NCBI RefSeq assembly: GCF_000284515.1
Contig: NC_017668.1
Location: 2,976,001-3,040,000, forward strand
Direction of reading: 5' to 3'
DNA length: 64,000 nucleotides
From: Halobacillus halophilus DSM 2266
GTDB lineage: Bacteria; Bacillota; Bacilli; Bacillales; Halobacillaceae
Part shown: in pieces, positions 47,052 through 56,378 of the stretch
Numbering within the stretch: the first letter of the stretch is position 1
Layout: each line of letters opens with the position of its first letter
Made by a program: the position numbers and the translations under genes
Notes under the pieces: generated by a model
Databases searched by the model: none
What the model was told of the DNA's origin: nothing
Seen by the model: only the letters and a program-made list of their open reading frames with translations

Positions 47052-47474
47052 TTATTCCATTGTAGCTAGCCAATCCGCAACCGTTTGAGCATCTTCATCG
47101 GACACCTGACTTTGAGCTGGCATTTGACCTTGACCATTTTTGATAATATCTACAATTTTGGCCGCGTCGTATTTAGATCCAACTTCTGTCAGTGCTGGTC
47201 CAAAACCGCCACCCAATTCACCACCGTGACAGCTGGCGCAGCTGTTCTGATATACTTCCTCTGCAGCTGAGGTGTTAGTCGCACCGTCTCCGGATCCGCT
47301 TTCAGAACCTTCTCCGCCACTCTCCTCAGCAGTTTCTCCAGACTCATCCTGCGAGCTCTGATCGGTCTGTTCTTCAGAAGTATTGTCGTCAGAAGCACCT
47401 TCGTCTCCCCCGCCGCCGCAAGCACCAAGCACAAGTAACATAGCGAAGAATAATGAGAATAGTAATTTTTTCAT
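47052..47474 (-). CDS. cccB: membrane-anchored cytochrome c551 (lipoprotein)
   Basis: 140 residues. Lipoprotein signal peptide with lipobox LVLGAC (Cys at ~19), a long acidic Gly/Ser/Glu linker, then a class I c-type heme domain: CASCHGGE and a C-terminal methionine region QGQMPAQSQVSDED. Electron carrier outside the membrane. Start at 47474 set by GAGGGGGAATCG; the 29 codons upstream in frame lack an RBS. Same place as B. subtilis cccB, between ftsE and the yitT-family gene. Confidence 0.93.
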   Translation of the reverse strand: MKKLLFSLFFAMLLVLGACGGGGDEGASDDNTSEEQTDQSSQDESGETAEESGGEGSESGSGDGATNTSAAEEVYQNSCASCHGGELGGGFGPALTEVGSKYDAAKIVDIIKNGQGQMPAQSQVSDEDAQTVADWLATME

Positions 47475-47520
47475 TTCGATTCCCCCTCGAAAAATTAAGT
47501 ATGGGAATATTATAACCTTC

Positions 47521-48396
47521 CTATCCCGATTTGAAACCCTCACCAAGTACTTCGGTGGCATTCATCGCTACGACGAACGCCCCAGGATCCACCACTTTTA
47601 CCGTTTGTGTCAATTTGGTGAATTCATTCTGCTGAACGACACACATGACGACACGACGCTCTTGATCCGTATAACCGCCTGCACCGCTTAAAACCGTAAC
47701 ACCACGGTCGATTTCCTTAAAAATTGCCTGACGTACGTCATCCACTTGTTCTGTTATGATCATAACATTCTTCGAGGTGTTTAAGCCCACTTGCACAAAA
47801 TCGATCGTCCGGCTGGTCGCAAATAAACCAATTAATGCGTATAATCCTTCCTCCAGGGAAAACACAATGGCTGAAGTTAACACAATCATTCCGTCCAGTA
47901 ATGCAACACTAATGCCCAATGGGAAATGAGTAAACTTATGCAGCACTTGTGCGGCAAGGTCGATTCCTCCCGTTGAAGCGCGGCCTCGGAACACAATTCC
48001 AAGCCCTAATCCTACGCCCATTCCGCCAAAGATTGCCCCGAGCAGCGGATCTGGAGTAGCTGGTTCCAAGTTACTGGTAAGTAAAACAAATAACGGCAGT
48101 GTAATCGTGCCTACAAAAGATTTAATGCCGAAATTCTTACCTAAAATGACGACTCCTATGATAAACAAAGGAATATTAAGTATCCATTGAACAATTCCCG
48201 GTTCCCATCCGAATACGCCTTTTGTAATTGTACTGATACCCGCTACACCGCCAGATGCGATATTATTTGGTAATAAAAATACATTAAAGGCTAAAGCCAC
48301 AAAGAAAGAGCCTAAAATTACGAAAGCAAACTCCATCGTATGCCTCAATGCCGGTGGCATCGGCTCTCTTCGATATTTTTTTGCCATCATCATCAT
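47521..48396 (-). CDS. yvjA: YitT family membrane protein (YvjA-like, DUF161/DUF2179)
   Basis: 291 residues; six TM segments (NNIASGGVAGIST, GIDLAAQVLHKFTHF) followed by a soluble DUF2179 domain (VMIITEQVDDVRQAI ... RGVTVLSGAGGYT ... RRVVMCVVQQNEF). Function unknown in most species. Initiates at the ATG cluster after GGGGGAAAAGG; the start may be any of three adjacent ATGs. Positional match to B. subtilis yvjA. Stop lies 47 bp upstream of cccB. Confidence 0.85.
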   Translation of the reverse strand: MMMMAKKYRREPMPPALRHTMEFAFVILGSFFVALAFNVFLLPNNIASGGVAGISTITKGVFGWEPGIVQWILNIPLFIIGVVILGKNFGIKSFVGTITLPLFVLLTSNLEPATPDPLLGAIFGGMGVGLGLGIVFRGRASTGGIDLAAQVLHKFTHFPLGISVALLDGMIVLTSAIVFSLEEGLYALIGLFATSRTIDFVQVGLNTSKNVMIITEQVDDVRQAIFKEIDRGVTVLSGAGGYTDQERRVVMCVVQQNEFTKLTQTVKVVDPGAFVVAMNATEVLGEGFKSG

Positions 48397-48570
48397 AATC
48401 CTTTTCCCCCTGCGTCATACCTGTTTCCATTCACTTGATTTATTATTTCAAAAGCAGTACCTTAAATCTCTAAATGTATAGCAAACCTTATGGAGTATAT
48501 CACTGCCTTAACTAACTGTAAATGAGAGTGAAATAACGTGTTAATACGGTAAAGGAGAGGATGATCTCAT

Positions 48571-48602
48571 AAAGAAAGCGCGGTGCCTGGCGGCTCCCGC
48601 GC
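48571..48602 (-). terminator. terminator of galU
   Basis: GCGCGG/CCGCGC GC-rich stem followed by TTTCTTT on the minus strand, overlapping the region just past the galU stop at 48606. Confidence 0.7.
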
Positions 48603-48605
48603 GTC

Positions 48606-49490
48606 TCATTTTCCGTGAATGGATTTTTGCTGTTTAACGATACTTTCGACCAATTCGTAAACGTCATCACGCATGTCTTCGCGCTCCATTGCTACAGCAA
48701 GAGTCGTCTTAATAAACCCAAGCTGATCACCAACGTCGTAACGATCGCCTTTAAATTCATAACCATACACAGGCTGTTCCATATTCAGACGCTCGATGGC
48801 ATCGGTCAGCTGAATCTCCCCGCCTGCTCCTATATCCTGTGTCTCAAGCATGTCCATAATCTCTGGAGTGAATACATAACGTCCGATAATAGCAAGATCA
48901 GAAGGAGCTTCTTCGATGGAAGGCTTCTCCACAAAGTGTTCCACCTGGTAGCGGCGACCCTCCTGGTTCTTTGGCGCGATGATTCCATATCGATTTGTCT
49001 CATCGTGCGGTACTTTTTTCACGCCAATAACAGAAGAGTGGGTTTCTTCAAATTGATCCATTAATTGCTTCAAACAAGGTTCATCCGAGCGGACGATGTC
49101 GTCGCCAAGAAGAACGGCAAAGGGGTCGTCACCTATAAACTTACGCGCACACCAGATGGCATGTCCTAGTCCTTTAGGTTCTTTTTGACGAATATAGTGA
49201 ATATCCACATGCGCAGACTGTTTCACCTTTTCAAGCAGATCAATCTTGCCTTTTTTATATAAGTTTTCTTCAAGCTCAAATGCATGGTCAAAGTGATCCT
49301 CAATGGCTCGTTTGCCTTTCCCTGTGACGATAATAATATCTTCAATACCTGACTCAATCGCTTCTTCCACAATGTACTGAATTGTCGGCTTATCTACAAC
49401 AGGAAGCATTTCTTTAGGCATCGCTTTCGTTGCAGGCAGGAACCTTGTCCCAAGACCTGCTGCAGGAATAATTGCTTTTTTCACTTTCAC
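48606..49490 (-). CDS. galU: UTP-glucose-1-phosphate uridylyltransferase
   Basis: 294 residues; nucleotidyltransferase signature [20 protein letters not shown] at the N-terminus, with [26 protein letters not shown] and [10 protein letters not shown]. Makes UDP-glucose for glycolipid, teichoic acid glucosylation and exopolysaccharide. GTG start at 49490 after AAGGCGG. Not part of the B. subtilis order here, so it is inserted between the yitT-family gene and prfB. Confidence 0.94.
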   Translation of the reverse strand: MKVKKAIIPAAGLGTRFLPATKAMPKEMLPVVDKPTIQYIVEEAIESGIEDIIIVTGKGKRAIEDHFDHAFELEENLYKKGKIDLLEKVKQSAHVDIHYIRQKEPKGLGHAIWCARKFIGDDPFAVLLGDDIVRSDEPCLKQLMDQFEETHSSVIGVKKVPHDETNRYGIIAPKNQEGRRYQVEHFVEKPSIEEAPSDLAIIGRYVFTPEIMDMLETQDIGAGGEIQLTDAIERLNMEQPVYGYEFKGDRYDVGDQLGFIKTTLAVAMEREDMRDDVYELVESIVKQQKSIHGK

Positions 49491-49543
49491 TGTTTGGTCA
49501 CCGCCTTATTAATTGTGTTCACTACCTTCATCATAGCAAACAT

Positions 49544-49864
49544 TCATATAAAAAGGTAGTTCCTCCCGTCTACTCTTCTCTCTAAAAAAAGAGGCTTTTT
49601 TAAGAAGTGGCCACTGAAAAACTGAAGAATTATGAAAGGTAAATTCAAAAAAGCGGATTGCACGGAATACTTTTTTCTTACAATCTGGTTTTCTTCTATT
49701 TTCATGAGTTCGTCGTAAATGAAGGAACAGTCTATAAGGTCGTTGATTTCCTGAAGAAGGCGGTCCTTAGGGACCACCATATCGTAAAGCCCTTCGTACT
49801 GACTTAATTCGTGGATAATTGATGGTCTAACATGGAATCCCTCACTTTTATGTGTTCCTTTCAT
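49544..49864 (-). pseudogene. N-terminal remnant of an IS1182/IS5-like transposase
   Basis: 106-codon frame. The stretch YDMVVPKDRLLQEINDLID followed by CSFIYDEL matches the start of IS1182-type transposases (pattern MVP.DHLLRKI...DFSFIYDEL). After that similarity stops and the sequence becomes hydrophobic and unlike the family, so only ~60 residues of a transposase remain. No DDE residues and no clear terminal inverted repeats. Confidence 0.55.
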
Positions 49865-49873
49865 TTTACAAGA

Positions 49874-49919
49874 AAAAAGAGTGATTTTCTTTTATAAATC
49901 AAAGAAAATCACTCTTTTT
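49874..49919. terminator. bidirectional terminator hairpin
   Basis: Perfect 19-bp stem AAAAAGAGTGATTTTCTTT with its complement (49901-49919) around an 8-nt loop; U-rich at both ends. Lies between the transposase remnant and repeat element C. Confidence 0.75.
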
Positions 49920-49931
49920 AGATGGGCCACC

Positions 49932-50077
49932 GTTGATTCCACGATGAGCGTTCGATGATGACGCCTGCGGGAACAGCGCGAGCCGAAGATCCACTTGGTC
50001 AAGTGATCTTCTTGACCAAGTTAGCTGTGGCAGTGCCCGCAGCAAGCATCCATTGACAAGCGATTCGTGAAATTCAA
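49932..50077. repeat. intergenic repeat element C with inverted ends
   Basis: GTTGATTCCACGA (49932-49944) is nearly complementary to TCGTGAAATTCAAC (50064-50077). Inside, CTTGGTCAA/TTGACCAAG form a second inverted pair and GC-rich blocks GCCTGCGGGAACAGCGCGAG and GCAGTGCCCGCAGCAAGC face each other. Looks like another member of the GC-rich intergenic repeats of Bacillaceae; different termini from A and B. Confidence 0.5.
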
Positions 50078-50147
50078 CAACAACCTTTAACCACTCCTCT
50101 AGATAGAAAGGAGTTTTTTAGTAGCCTCTTTTAAAAAGGCTTCTTTC

Positions 50148-51255
50148 TTAAGATGCATCCATTTTGGATCGTAAGAACGAGTTAATGAATTTATCAAGAT
50201 CGCCGTCCATGACCCCTTGTGTATTTCCAACATCCACATTTGTCCTATGGTCTTTGACCATGGAATAAGGATGAAAAACATACGAACGAATCTGGCTTCC
50301 CCAGCCGATCTCCTTCTGTTCACCACGGATTTCATCCAGTTCCTGCTGCTGACGTTCGATTTCGAGCTGATAGAGTTTGGCTTTCAGCATTTTCATAGCC
50401 TGTTCACGGTTTTTAATCTGGGAACGTTCAGACTGACAAGTAACGACCGTATTTGTCGGCTGGTGCGTAATTCTTACTGCGGAGTCCGTTGTATTCACGT
50501 GCTGACCTCCCGCACCACTGGAGCGGTAGGTATCGATCTTCAAATCTTCTGTATTAATATCAATATCAATTTCATCATTGAATTCTGGCATCACTTCACA
50601 GGAAGCAAAGGAAGTATGACGGCGTCCGGATGAGTCAAACGGGGATATGCGTACGAGACGGTGCACCCCTTTTTCAGCTTTCAAATAACCGTAAGCGTTG
50701 TGGCCTTTGATCAGCAAAGTTACACTTTTCACTCCGGCTTCATCGCCCGGAAGGTAATCCATCGTCTGTACAGAGAAACCTTTTCTCTCTGCCCAGCGCG
50801 TGTACATGCGGAGCAGCATGCTCGCCCAATCCTGAGATTCCGTTCCACCTGCGCCTGGGTGGAGTTCAAGAATCGCATTATTTTTATCGTAAGGTTCGCT
50901 TAAAAGAATGTTCAGTTCAAACTGATCCAGGTCTTTTTTTAATTGCTGGACCTGCTCAACTAAGTCTTCCCTTAGGTCTTCGTCATCTTCTTCTTTGACA
51001 AGTTCATAAGACACTTCAAGGTTTTCATGAGTTTCCTCATGTTCTTCCAGGGTATGAACAAGGTTTTTCAGTCCATTTACTTCATCAATAACTTTCTGGG
51101 CCGTTTTTTGATCATCCCAAAACCCCGGCTCTGTCATTTCTTCTTCTAATTCAGCAATGCGGGTTTTTCTTTGATCAATGTCAAAGAGACCCCCTGAAGT
51201 CAGCTAGTCGTTCAGCTGTATTGTTTAACTCATGGCGTACGTCTGCCATATCCAT
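50148..51255 (-). CDS. prfB: peptide chain release factor 2, with programmed +1 frameshift
   Basis: Class I release factor for UGA and UAA. The reading begins at ATG 51255 ([13 protein letters not shown]) after a GGAGTG site, reaches CTT-TGA at 51186-51181 and must shift +1 to continue as [17 protein letters not shown]. The total product is 368 residues. The GGQ hydrolysis motif lies in [18 protein letters not shown]2's own level controls the shift. Follows secA as in B. subtilis. Confidence 0.96.
51181..51198 (-). promoter_or_regulatory. RF2 autoregulatory frameshift site
   Basis: Minus strand AGGGGG-TCT-CTT-TGA-C: an internal Shine-Dalgarno-like AGGGGG three bases before the slippery CTT and the in-frame UGA, the canonical prfB recoding signal. 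Confidence 0.93.
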
Positions 51256-51356
51256 AATAATCACTCCTATAAATATCTACTTGCTTACGATCATGTTTAC
51301 TTTTGCCTGGTCCTTAGACAAGGGAAGACACTCTCTTAATGAGAGTGCCTTACTCC

Positions 51357-53873
51357 TTATTTTCCGTGACAGTTCTTATATTTTTTACCGCTTCCGCAAG
51401 GACATGGATCATTTCGACCTACATTGTCTGCTTTCACATACGGTGTGCGCTTTTTGCTCTCTTTACTTTCTTCTCCATCGCTTGAGACAGCTTTTGCTCC
51501 CTGTGCTACTTCCTGGCGCTGCAGGTTGTTACGGATTTGCGCTTTCATCACGTAACGGGCAACTTCTTCATCAATTTTTCCAACCATTGTTTCAAACATG
51601 CCGAAACCTTCAAACTGATATTCACGAAGTGGGTCATTTTGCCCGTAAGCACGAAGGTGAATCCCTTGGCGAAGCTGATCCATTTGATCAATGTGATCCA
51701 TCCACTTCTGGTCGACAGTTCGAAGAAGAATAACTTTTTCAAATTCTCGCATTTGCTCTTCGGTCAACTCTTCTTCTTTTTCATCGTAACGCATTTTAAC
51801 TTTTTCAAGTATCAGTTCTTTCATTTCTTCAGGATCTTTGCCTTTCAGATCCTTCACCGTAACGTCGCCTTCTTCCAGAAGATTGGCACGCATATATTCA
51901 ACAATTGCTTCAAGCTCCCAGTTCTCATCTTCTTCCTCACTGGTATGAGCTTGTACATTCTGCTCGACGGTACGTTCAATCATTTGTTCAATGATTGAAC
52001 GGAGATTGTCTGAGGTAAGCACATCATAACGCTGCTTATAAATAACTTCACGTTGCTGACGAAGAACATCATCATAGGAAAGGATCGTTTTACGAGCATC
52101 AAAGTTGTTACCCTCAACACGCTTTTGCGCTGATTCTACTGCGCGGGAAATCATTTTACTTTCGATAGGCTGCGAATCATCCATTCCCAGACGGTCCATC
52201 ATGCTGCGAATATTATCAGAGGCGAACCTGCGCATCAATTCGTCATCCGTAGCCAGGTAAAACTGAGACATACCCGGATCCCCTTGACGACCGGAACGAC
52301 CACGCAGCTGATTGTCGATTCGGCGGGATTCGTGACGCTCCGTGCCGATGACGGCCAGTCCACCTGCTTCGACAACTCCATCTCCAAGTTTAATGTCAGT
52401 ACCACGACCAGCCATATTGGTAGCAATCGTTACGGCGCCTCTTTGACCAGCATTTTCAATAATTTCCGCCTCACGGAAGTGGTTTTTGGCGTTCAGGACA
52501 TTGTGCGGAACGCCGGCTTTTTTCAAATACCGGGAAATGATTTCCGACGTTTCCACGGCTACCGTACCAACGAGAACCGGCTGTCCTTTTTCATGACGTT
52601 CTTTAATGTCTTCTACAACTGCTTTAAACTTTCCGTCTGATGTTTTATAAACCAGGTCTGCTTTATCATCGCGGACAATTTCGCGGTTTGTCGGAATCAC
52701 AATTACGCGCATATTGTAGATGTTCAGGAATTCTTCTTCTTCCGTCTTTGCTGTACCTGTCATCCCGGAAAGCTTCTCGTACATACGGAATAAGTTTTGG
52801 AACGTGATGGATGCTAGTGTCATGCTTTCGTTCTGGATCTCAAGGCCCTCTTTTGCCTCAATCGCCTGATGCAGTCCGTCACTATAACGGCGTCCTTTCA
52901 TTAGACGTCCAGTGAATTGGTCAACAATAACTACTTCTCCTTCATCAACCACATAATCCGTGTCGCGGTGCATAGACGTATGAGCTTTTAGAGCCTGGTT
53001 AATATGATGGATCAGCGAGACATTAGAAAGATCAAATAAATTTTCAATCTTGAAAAAGCGCTCGGCCTTGTTGATTCCTTCTTCTGTAAGCTGAACGTTT
53101 TTTGTTTTCTCATCATATGTGAAGTCCTCTTCCTGCTCCAGTAAACGTACAAAAGAGTTGGCAGATTGATAAAGATCGGCTGACTTCGATGCCGTACCAG
53201 AAATTATTAAGGGAGTACGTGCTTCATCAATAAGAATCGAGTCTACCTCATCAATGATGGCAAAATGAAGCGGCCGCTGCACCATCTGCTCTTTATAAAG
53301 CACCATATTGTCTCGCAGATAATCAAAACCGAACTCATTGTTCGTCCCATAAGTAATATCTGCTAGATAAGCTTCACGCTTTTCATCTTTGGCCATCCCA
53401 TTTAAATTCAATCCTACGGTCAATCCTAAGAAGTTGAAAAGTTCTCCCATATCTTTTGCATCACGGCTCGCCAGGTAATCGTTGACCGTAATGATGTGAA
53501 CGCCTTTTTCTGTAAGGGCGTTTAAATAAGCAGGCATGGTAGATGCAAGTGTTTTACCTTCACCTGTTTTCATTTCGGCTATATTTCCCTCATGCAGCGC
53601 GATTGCACCGTCAAGCTGCACTTTAAACGGACGCATGCCAAGCACACGTTTGGAACCTTCACGAACGACTGCGAAGGCTTCTACTAATAAATCATCTAAT
53701 TTTTCGCCATTTTGATATCTTTCTTTGAATTCATCAGTTTTCTGACGTAATTCATCGTCGGAAAGCTTTTCATATTCAGTTTCTAAAGCGTCGATATCCT
53801 CAGCGGTTTTATCGAGACGCTTCAATTGACGTGAGTTACCATCGCCAAATATTTTCTTTAAAGTTCCTAGCAT
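51357..53873 (-). CDS. secA: preprotein translocase ATPase SecA
   Basis: 838 residues. Motor domain NBD1 with [17 protein letters not shown] and [18 protein letters not shown]2 with [16 protein letters not shown] and [13 protein letters not shown], and a C-terminal zinc-binding [17 protein letters not shown] tail for SecB/ribosome contact. Drives preproteins through SecYEG. Same position as in B. subtilis (hpf-secA-prfB). Confidence 0.98.
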   Translation of the reverse strand: MLGTLKKIFGDGNSRQLKRLDKTAEDIDALETEYEKLSDDELRQKTDEFKERYQNGEKLDDLLVEAFAVVREGSKRVLGMRPFKVQLDGAIALHEGNIAEMKTGEGKTLASTMPAYLNALTEKGVHIITVNDYLASRDAKDMGELFNFLGLTVGLNLNGMAKDEKREAYLADITYGTNNEFGFDYLRDNMVLYKEQMVQRPLHFAIIDEVDSILIDEARTPLIISGTASKSADLYQSANSFVRLLEQEEDFTYDEKTKNVQLTEEGINKAERFFKIENLFDLSNVSLIHHINQALKAHTSMHRDTDYVVDEGEVVIVDQFTGRLMKGRRYSDGLHQAIEAKEGLEIQNESMTLASITFQNLFRMYEKLSGMTGTAKTEEEEFLNIYNMRVIVIPTNREIVRDDKADLVYKTSDGKFKAVVEDIKERHEKGQPVLVGTVAVETSEIISRYLKKAGVPHNVLNAKNHFREAEIIENAGQRGAVTIATNMAGRGTDIKLGDGVVEAGGLAVIGTERHESRRIDNQLRGRSGRQGDPGMSQFYLATDDELMRRFASDNIRSMMDRLGMDDSQPIESKMISRAVESAQKRVEGNNFDARKTILSYDDVLRQQREVIYKQRYDVLTSDNLRSIIEQMIERTVEQNVQAHTSEEEDENWELEAIVEYMRANLLEEGDVTVKDLKGKDPEEMKELILEKVKMRYDEKEEELTEEQMREFEKVILLRTVDQKWMDHIDQMDQLRQGIHLRAYGQNDPLREYQFEGFGMFETMVGKIDEEVARYVMKAQIRNNLQRQEVAQGAKAVSSDGEESKESKKRTPYVKADNVGRNDPCPCGSGKKYKNCHGK

Positions 53874-54030
53874 TGCAACCGCTCCTCTATTGGTTTCGAA
53901 TCTTCGGTTGGTTAGTTTAATCCATATATTATCATAACACTAAGAGAAGCTGACTGACAATAAAGTACACACCCACGATGAACGTTTTGTGGCGGGCTTT
54001 AGATCCATTGCGATGGATCTGCTGAAACTT

Positions 54031-54225
54031 TTAAGACGAAGCCGTAAAAGGAGATCGGTGCTCCCGTATAAACTGATGTTCGACACCAAGCTGTCGCTGA
54101 TAAAGTTCATGTACCCGACGGTTGGTTGCGCCGATAATATCCACTAATTGAGCGATCGTTTCTTCTTGTTGCCTCAAACGCTGATATAAAAAATCACAAT
54201 CATGACAAGAGTCAGTAGATTTCAT
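54031..54225 (-). CDS. small CxxC protein of unknown function
   Basis: 64 residues with an excellent RBS (CAGGAGGAAAACC) before the ATG. Begins MKSTDSCHDCDFLYQR, with a CxxC pair, then a heptad-like coiled coil (LRQQEETIAQLVDIIGATN) and a basic C-terminus. Lies between hpf and secA, 150 bp upstream of secA. Not recognised; the CHDC pair and coiled coil suggest a small metal-binding or adaptor protein. Confidence 0.7.
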   Translation of the reverse strand: MKSTDSCHDCDFLYQRLRQQEETIAQLVDIIGATNRRVHELYQRQLGVEHQFIREHRSPFTASS

Positions 54226-54402
54226 TGGTTTTCCTCCTGAAAGTTGAGTTCATAGTCTTTTTATATCATGAAGAGTCATAAGAGGCGAATGCTCAAATTT
54301 AAATTTTTCGAGCTTTGTATAGAATATAAATGGGGTTTTATGTAGAGAAAAACTTATAAACAACCATGAATCCTGTGGAAATGTTTAGTATTTCATCCAT
54401 TT

Positions 54403-54432
54403 AAAAAGCACCCCTGGCCAACAGGGGTGCTT
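54403..54432 (-). terminator. terminator of hpf
   Basis: AAGCACCCCT/AGGGGTGCTT 10-bp stem with a 7-nt loop, five U on the minus strand, 13 bp past the hpf stop. Confidence 0.85.
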
Positions 54433-54444
54433 CGTCATTTAATC

Positions 54445-55008
54445 TCAAGTTTCAATTAGGCCATAACGTCCGTCACGGCGTTTATATACGATGTTTGTCT
54501 CATCAGTATTCGCATTTGTAAAAACGTAGAAATTATGTCCCAGCATGTCCATCTGCAGGGCAGCTTCTTCACTGTCCATTGGTTTCAGGTCAAAACGTTT
54601 CGTTTTTACAATTTGAATATCAAAATCACTGCTTTCTTCTTCTTTCAACTGCTCTTGCTGAGCTTCACGTTCCAGTTCAGCAAATACATGTTTTGGAGCA
54701 CCTTCCTGGCGGAACTTACGGTTTACCTTCGTTTTATGCTTACGAATTTGTCGTTCCAATTTATCAACCACAAGGTCGATGGCAGCATATAAATCTGTAT
54801 TGTGTTCCTCCGCACGAAGAAGCAGGTTCTTCATTGGAATTGTGACCTCGATTGTCTGCTCATCATTATAGACACTTAAGTTTACGTGAACCTCAGAAGA
54901 TGGTGGATTATCAAAGTAGCGCTCCAGTTTGCCCACCTTTTTCTCCACATAATCCTTAATAGAATCTGTCACTTCTAGGTTCTCACCACGAATGGTATAT
55001 TGTAGCAT
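54445..55008 (-). CDS. hpf: ribosome hibernation promoting factor (long form)
   Basis: 187 residues, the long HPF type: an N-terminal HPF/RaiA domain (MLQYTIRGENLEVTDSIKDY) and a C-terminal dimerisation domain (VKTKRFDLKPMDSEEAALQM ... GLIET) that makes 100S ribosomes. Start at 55008 set by AAAGGAGG; the 15 codons upstream in frame are not used. A sigma-B-type promoter is upstream, agreeing with stress induction of B. subtilis yvyD. Located between secA and the flagellar chaperone genes. Confidence 0.94.
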   Translation of the reverse strand: MLQYTIRGENLEVTDSIKDYVEKKVGKLERYFDNPPSSEVHVNLSVYNDEQTIEVTIPMKNLLLRAEEHNTDLYAAIDLVVDKLERQIRKHKTKVNRKFRQEGAPKHVFAELEREAQQEQLKEEESSDFDIQIVKTKRFDLKPMDSEEAALQMDMLGHNFYVFTNANTDETNIVYKRRDGRYGLIET

Positions 55009-55051
55009 AAGAAGTGTCCTCCTTTCATCCTTATGTGATATATATTCTATC

Positions 55052-55077
55052 ATACCCTGACCCTTTCCTGCATAAAC
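55052..55077 (-). promoter_or_regulatory. sigma-B-type promoter of hpf
   Basis: Minus strand GTTTAT (55072-55077), 14 bp, GGGTAT (55052-55057). Consensus is GTTTAA-N12-15-GGGTAT. It sits ~45 bp upstream of the hpf start. B. subtilis hpf (yvyD) is known to be sigma-B controlled. Confidence 0.68.
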
Positions 55078-55215
55078 TATCTAAAAATTTTGTCAAATTT
55101 GTGTCGGTAATTGTTGGAAAAGCTGCCAAGCCGGATTAAATGCGGGTTTCGGGATGAAATTTGTCTGGGCATACGGACTCCTGTGGAACCCAGCACTGAT
55201 CAAATCAAGATAGAC

Positions 55216-55599
55216 TTAATGCACAATATATGGTTTCACATATGACTGCATTTGGCTTCTCCAGCTCTCATAAGCCGGTACTACCTTTTCTACAAGCAGC
55301 TGCCGTTTCTCCTCATTTGTTTCAAGCTCAAACCACTGTTGCAAAAGCTTCACGACATCATGGAAGTCCCCAATTAACGTAATCAGATTTATATCCTCAT
55401 TAAAAAGCGCAACCATTTGTTCGTGACTGGTACTTGCCTTATCAAGGGCCAGCAGCACATCTTGAAACACTTGCTGCACTTCTGGCGCTGCTTCTTCTTT
55501 AATGTTCTTTTCTAAGTATTCCAATGCATCGCTGATCGTATTTAATAATTGATCATAATCAAATAATAATTGATGCTGTTCGACGGTTAGTTCTGACAA
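55216..55599 (-). CDS. uncharacterised helical protein next to fliT
   Basis: 127 residues, soluble, acidic and almost wholly helical (HQLLFDYDQLLNTISDALEY; LVEKVVPAYESWRSQMQSYV). Overlaps no gene; 11 bp after fliT, so it ends the flagellar fliDST unit. Not in this place in B. subtilis. The four-helix pattern resembles flagellar chaperones, but I do not recognise the family. Confidence 0.65.
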   Translation of the reverse strand: MSELTVEQHQLLFDYDQLLNTISDALEYLEKNIKEEAAPEVQQVFQDVLLALDKASTSHEQMVALFNEDINLITLIGDFHDVVKLLQQWFELETNEEKRQLLVEKVVPAYESWRSQMQSYVKPYIVH

Positions 55600-55610
55600 A
55601 AAATCACCTG

Positions 55611-55964
55611 CTACTTTTTATGGTCTACATACATTCCATCATAATTCGACACACTTTGGTAGGGATTTGCATATCTTTGTTTCGAAGACTTCTGCTTTTT
55701 CATATTACGCATGTCCCGTTTTAGACCCTCAAAAAGAAATTCAAGCTTCTGATTAATTTTAATATCCTTTTGTAGAACGTCAGCTATCAGCGCCCGTTCC
55801 CCCTCACTTTCAGGCTGAGGAAGTTTATGCAGGAGAGCAGATCTCTCAGCTAAAATCCCTTCGACATATGCGACCATTTCGGCACGATTTTTTTCTGTGA
55901 CCGTTTCGTGAACTTTTTCATATAACTGTTGCGTAAGGTCATAAAACTGTTTCCATACGTCCAC
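55611..55964 (-). CDS. fliT: flagellar chaperone FliT-like
   Basis: 117 residues, predicted helical bundle. GTG start at 55964 overlaps the fliS stop (TAGTG), giving MDVWKQFYDLTQQLYEKVH; the longer frame only adds fliS out-of-frame sequence. The region matches FliT of Bacillaceae, which binds FliD and other late substrates. Order fliD-fliS-fliT as in B. subtilis. Confidence 0.8.
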   Translation of the reverse strand: MDVWKQFYDLTQQLYEKVHETVTEKNRAEMVAYVEGILAERSALLHKLPQPESEGERALIADVLQKDIKINQKLEFLFEGLKRDMRNMKKQKSSKQRYANPYQSVSNYDGMYVDHKK

Positions 55965-56353
55965 TACGCTCTGCCGCCCTGACCCTGCTGGACACGCCTC
56001 GTCTGCAGGATTACTTCTTTCCATGTGTCACGGAATTCTTCAGTAAGTCCTTGAACTTCTTCGAGGATTCCTAAATCATTAGTAATATTAGCCTCCATTA
56101 AACGACGGTTCATATAATCGTAGAGGGGCATGATGTCTTTTGCAACCTCGTAATCCTGCTCCATAGTCACCATCAGCTCGCGAATGATTTTCTGTGCTTT
56201 TTGGATATTTGTGTTTTTCTTTTCTATATCATGATTCTCAATTGCTTTTTTGGCTGTCTTAATAAATTTTAAGCACCCATTGTACAGCATGAGTGTAAGC
56301 TCTCCGGGAGAAGCCGTTTCTACTGAATTATTCTGATAGGCCTGAATCGACAT
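55964..56353 (-). CDS. fliS: flagellin export chaperone FliS
   Basis: 129 residues. Typical FliS motifs: AYQNNSVETASPGELTLMLY, NGCLKFIKTAKKAIEN and LMEANITNDLGILEEVQGL. Binds the flagellin C-terminus to keep it export-competent. Translationally coupled with fliT; no flagellin gene is in the window. Confidence 0.95.
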   Translation of the reverse strand: MSIQAYQNNSVETASPGELTLMLYNGCLKFIKTAKKAIENHDIEKKNTNIQKAQKIIRELMVTMEQDYEVAKDIMPLYDYMNRRLMEANITNDLGILEEVQGLTEEFRDTWKEVILQTRRVQQGQGGRA

Positions 56354-56378
56354 TAAACCCTCACTCCTTTTTTATAAA

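Noticed and set aside
51321-51350. CACTCTC/GAGAGTG hairpin between secA and prfB as a terminator
   Set aside because: Only 7 bp and not followed by a U-run; secA and prfB are co-transcribed in B. subtilis.
53998-54022. AGATCCAT/ATGGATCT hairpin between the small CxxC gene and secA as a terminator
   Set aside because: No U-run on either side; kept only as a minor inverted repeat without a function.
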